Source: Clostridia bacterium (GTDB taxonomy: Bacteria > Bacillota > Clostridia > Oscillospirales > Acutalibacteraceae). From it: a stretch of DNA of 6,582 nt. Below, piece after piece: positions 5,787-6,582 of this stretch; position 1 is the first letter of the stretch; every line of letters starts with the position of its first letter. The stretch is taken from NCBI GenBank assembly GCA_900769775.1, contig CAAGHT010000081.1:1-6582 (forward strand), written 5' to 3'. The notes below the pieces were generated by a model. It made no database searches. It had not been told where the DNA came from and saw nothing but the letters and a program-made list of their open reading frames with translations. A program made the translations under genes and the position numbers.

Positions 5787-6582
5787 GTTTAAGATGTGTA
5801 AATAAAAAGACTGCGGCACTCATTTTCACCCCGATTAACCGCAGATATATAACCGGCTTTCCGTCATCACTCGGATATCTTCTTTTGACCGAGGATGAAA
5901 ACTATCTTTTTGTGGACGGCAGATACTTTGAAGCCGCAAGCAAAAAAGTGTGCGGAGCAAGGGTCATTCTCGCAAAAAATATATACGAGCAGTTAAATGC
6001 TCTGCTCTTAGAAAAAGGCATTGAAAGGCTTCTTATCGAGACTGAAAATGAGATTGCTTTTTTAAACTCTCTCCGCAGAAATTTAAAGGTAACTGTCTCG
6101 GCTCACGCACCGCTTTCAAAGCGACTTTCAGAGCTTCGGAGCATCAAAACAAAAGAGGAGCTCGAATGCTCGGCAGAGGCTCAGAAAATTGCCGAAAAGG
6201 CATTTTGCGATACACTCGAATTTATTAAAGAAGGTGTAACAGAGCGCGAAATTGCTGCATTTTTAGAGTATAGAATGAAACTTTACGGAAGCGAAGCTGC
6301 CGCCTTTGAAACTATTGCAGTTTCGGGTGCAAATTCATCCCTTCCTCACGGTGTACCGACCGATAATAGGGTAGCTGCAGGGGACTTTATAACAATGGAC
6401 TTTGGAGCCACCGTTAACGGCTACTGCTCGGATATGACTCGCACCGTTGCAGTAGGCTATGCGACCGAAGAAATGGAGCGCGTTTACGACACCGTTTTAA
6501 AGGCACAGATAACCGCCGAGGACTATTATAAAGCAGGCGCACTTTGCAGTGAGGTTGATGCGGCGGCGAGAGATGTTATTAC
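5783..6582 (+). CDS. pepP: Xaa-Pro aminopeptidase, M24B family (3' end cut by window edge)
   Basis: Metallopeptidase removing the N-terminal residue from peptides with proline second; cytosolic. 266 codons are visible and the frame is still open at the edge; the family usually has about 350-360 residues, so roughly a quarter is missing. Residues 1-125 form the creatinase-like N-terminal domain (NRRYITGF near 19-26, FVDGRYF at 43-49, a RSIKTKEEL linker at 119-127). The catalytic pita-bread domain follows, with His189 in SLPHG and the first two metal ligands Asp206 (MDFG) and Asp217 (SDMTRT). The remaining ligands, one His and two Glu, lie beyond the window. Start: ATG sharing ATGA with the aroQ stop, with no clear SD, so re-initiation is likely. 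In B. subtilis the matching pair yqhS-yqhT precedes efp, so elongation factor P is the predicted next gene. M24B family is secure; exact substrate preference and symbol are inferred. Confidence 0.92.
   Translation, partial: MSLRCVNKKTAALIFTPINRRYITGFPSSLGYLLLTEDENYLFVDGRYFEAASKKVCGARVILAKNIYEQLNALLLEKGIERLLIETENEIAFLNSLRRNLKVTVSAHAPLSKRLSELRSIKTKEELECSAEAQKIAEKAFCDTLEFIKEGVTEREIAAFLEYRMKLYGSEAAAFETIAVSGANSSLPHGVPTDNRVAAGDFITMDFGATVNGYCSDMTRTVAVGYATEEMERVYDTVLKAQITAEDYYKAGALCSEVDAAARDVI

Noticed and set aside
1..6582. Mobile elements, CRISPR, tRNA/rRNA, riboswitches, toxin-antitoxin or defence genes
   Set aside because: I found no transposase, repeat array, terminal inverted repeats, structured RNA signature or short two-gene toxin module; intergenic spaces are all under about 115 bases and explained by signals listed.

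Overview
The window looks like chromosomal DNA of a Gram-positive member of the Clostridia, probably a gut Oscillospiraceae/Ruminococcaceae-type bacterium. The evidence is a 58-residue ribosomal protein S21 of Bacillota type, strong GGAGG-type ribosome binding sites, one perfect sigma-A-type promoter, U-tract terminators, and an aroQ-Xaa-Pro peptidase order known from Bacillota (yqhS-yqhT, followed by efp, in Bacillus subtilis). This assignment is inferred from gene content and style; no species-level marker is present. All genes are on the + strand and none looks foreign.

Layout. (1) Positions 1-1728 hold the 3' part of a Cu(I)-exporting P1B-type ATPase (copA) that enters from the left edge. 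It ends in a C-terminal heavy-metal-associated (HMA) domain, and that domain has its own in-frame ATG and a strong Shine-Dalgarno. A hairpin terminator follows at 1736-1764. (2) Positions 1828-3657 hold a glutamine-dependent asparagine synthetase (asnB) whose presumed nucleophile is Cys5 rather than Cys2. No terminator is visible after it. (3) Positions 3689-3944 hold a consensus promoter (TTGACA-18-TATAAT), a short leader and rpsU, a 58-residue gene that is easily missed because of its size. A strong terminator follows at 3968-4004. (4) Positions 4019 to the right edge hold a tightly packed four-gene run: a YqeG-type HAD phosphatase (TTG start), an endonuclease IV-like TIM-barrel protein, type II 3-dehydroquinate dehydratase (aroQ), and an M24B Xaa-Pro aminopeptidase cut by the right edge. 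The last three genes are joined by two 4-base ATGA overlaps.

Functionally this is mostly housekeeping: copper detoxification, asparagine synthesis, translation, probable phospholipid or other phosphate-ester hydrolysis, possible DNA repair, the shikimate pathway and peptide turnover. No promoter is evident between the rpsU terminator and the yqeG start, so the four downstream genes may be expressed by read-through from the strong rpsU promoter, with the terminator setting the ratio.

I see no mobile element, CRISPR array, tRNA/rRNA or clear novel system. The observations most worth checking are the possible separate copper chaperone encoded inside the 3' end of copA, the altered third zinc site of the endonuclease IV-like protein, and the terminator placed directly against the yqeG ribosome binding site. 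No stretch longer than about 300 bases lacks a gene; the longest intergenic gap is about 110 bases.
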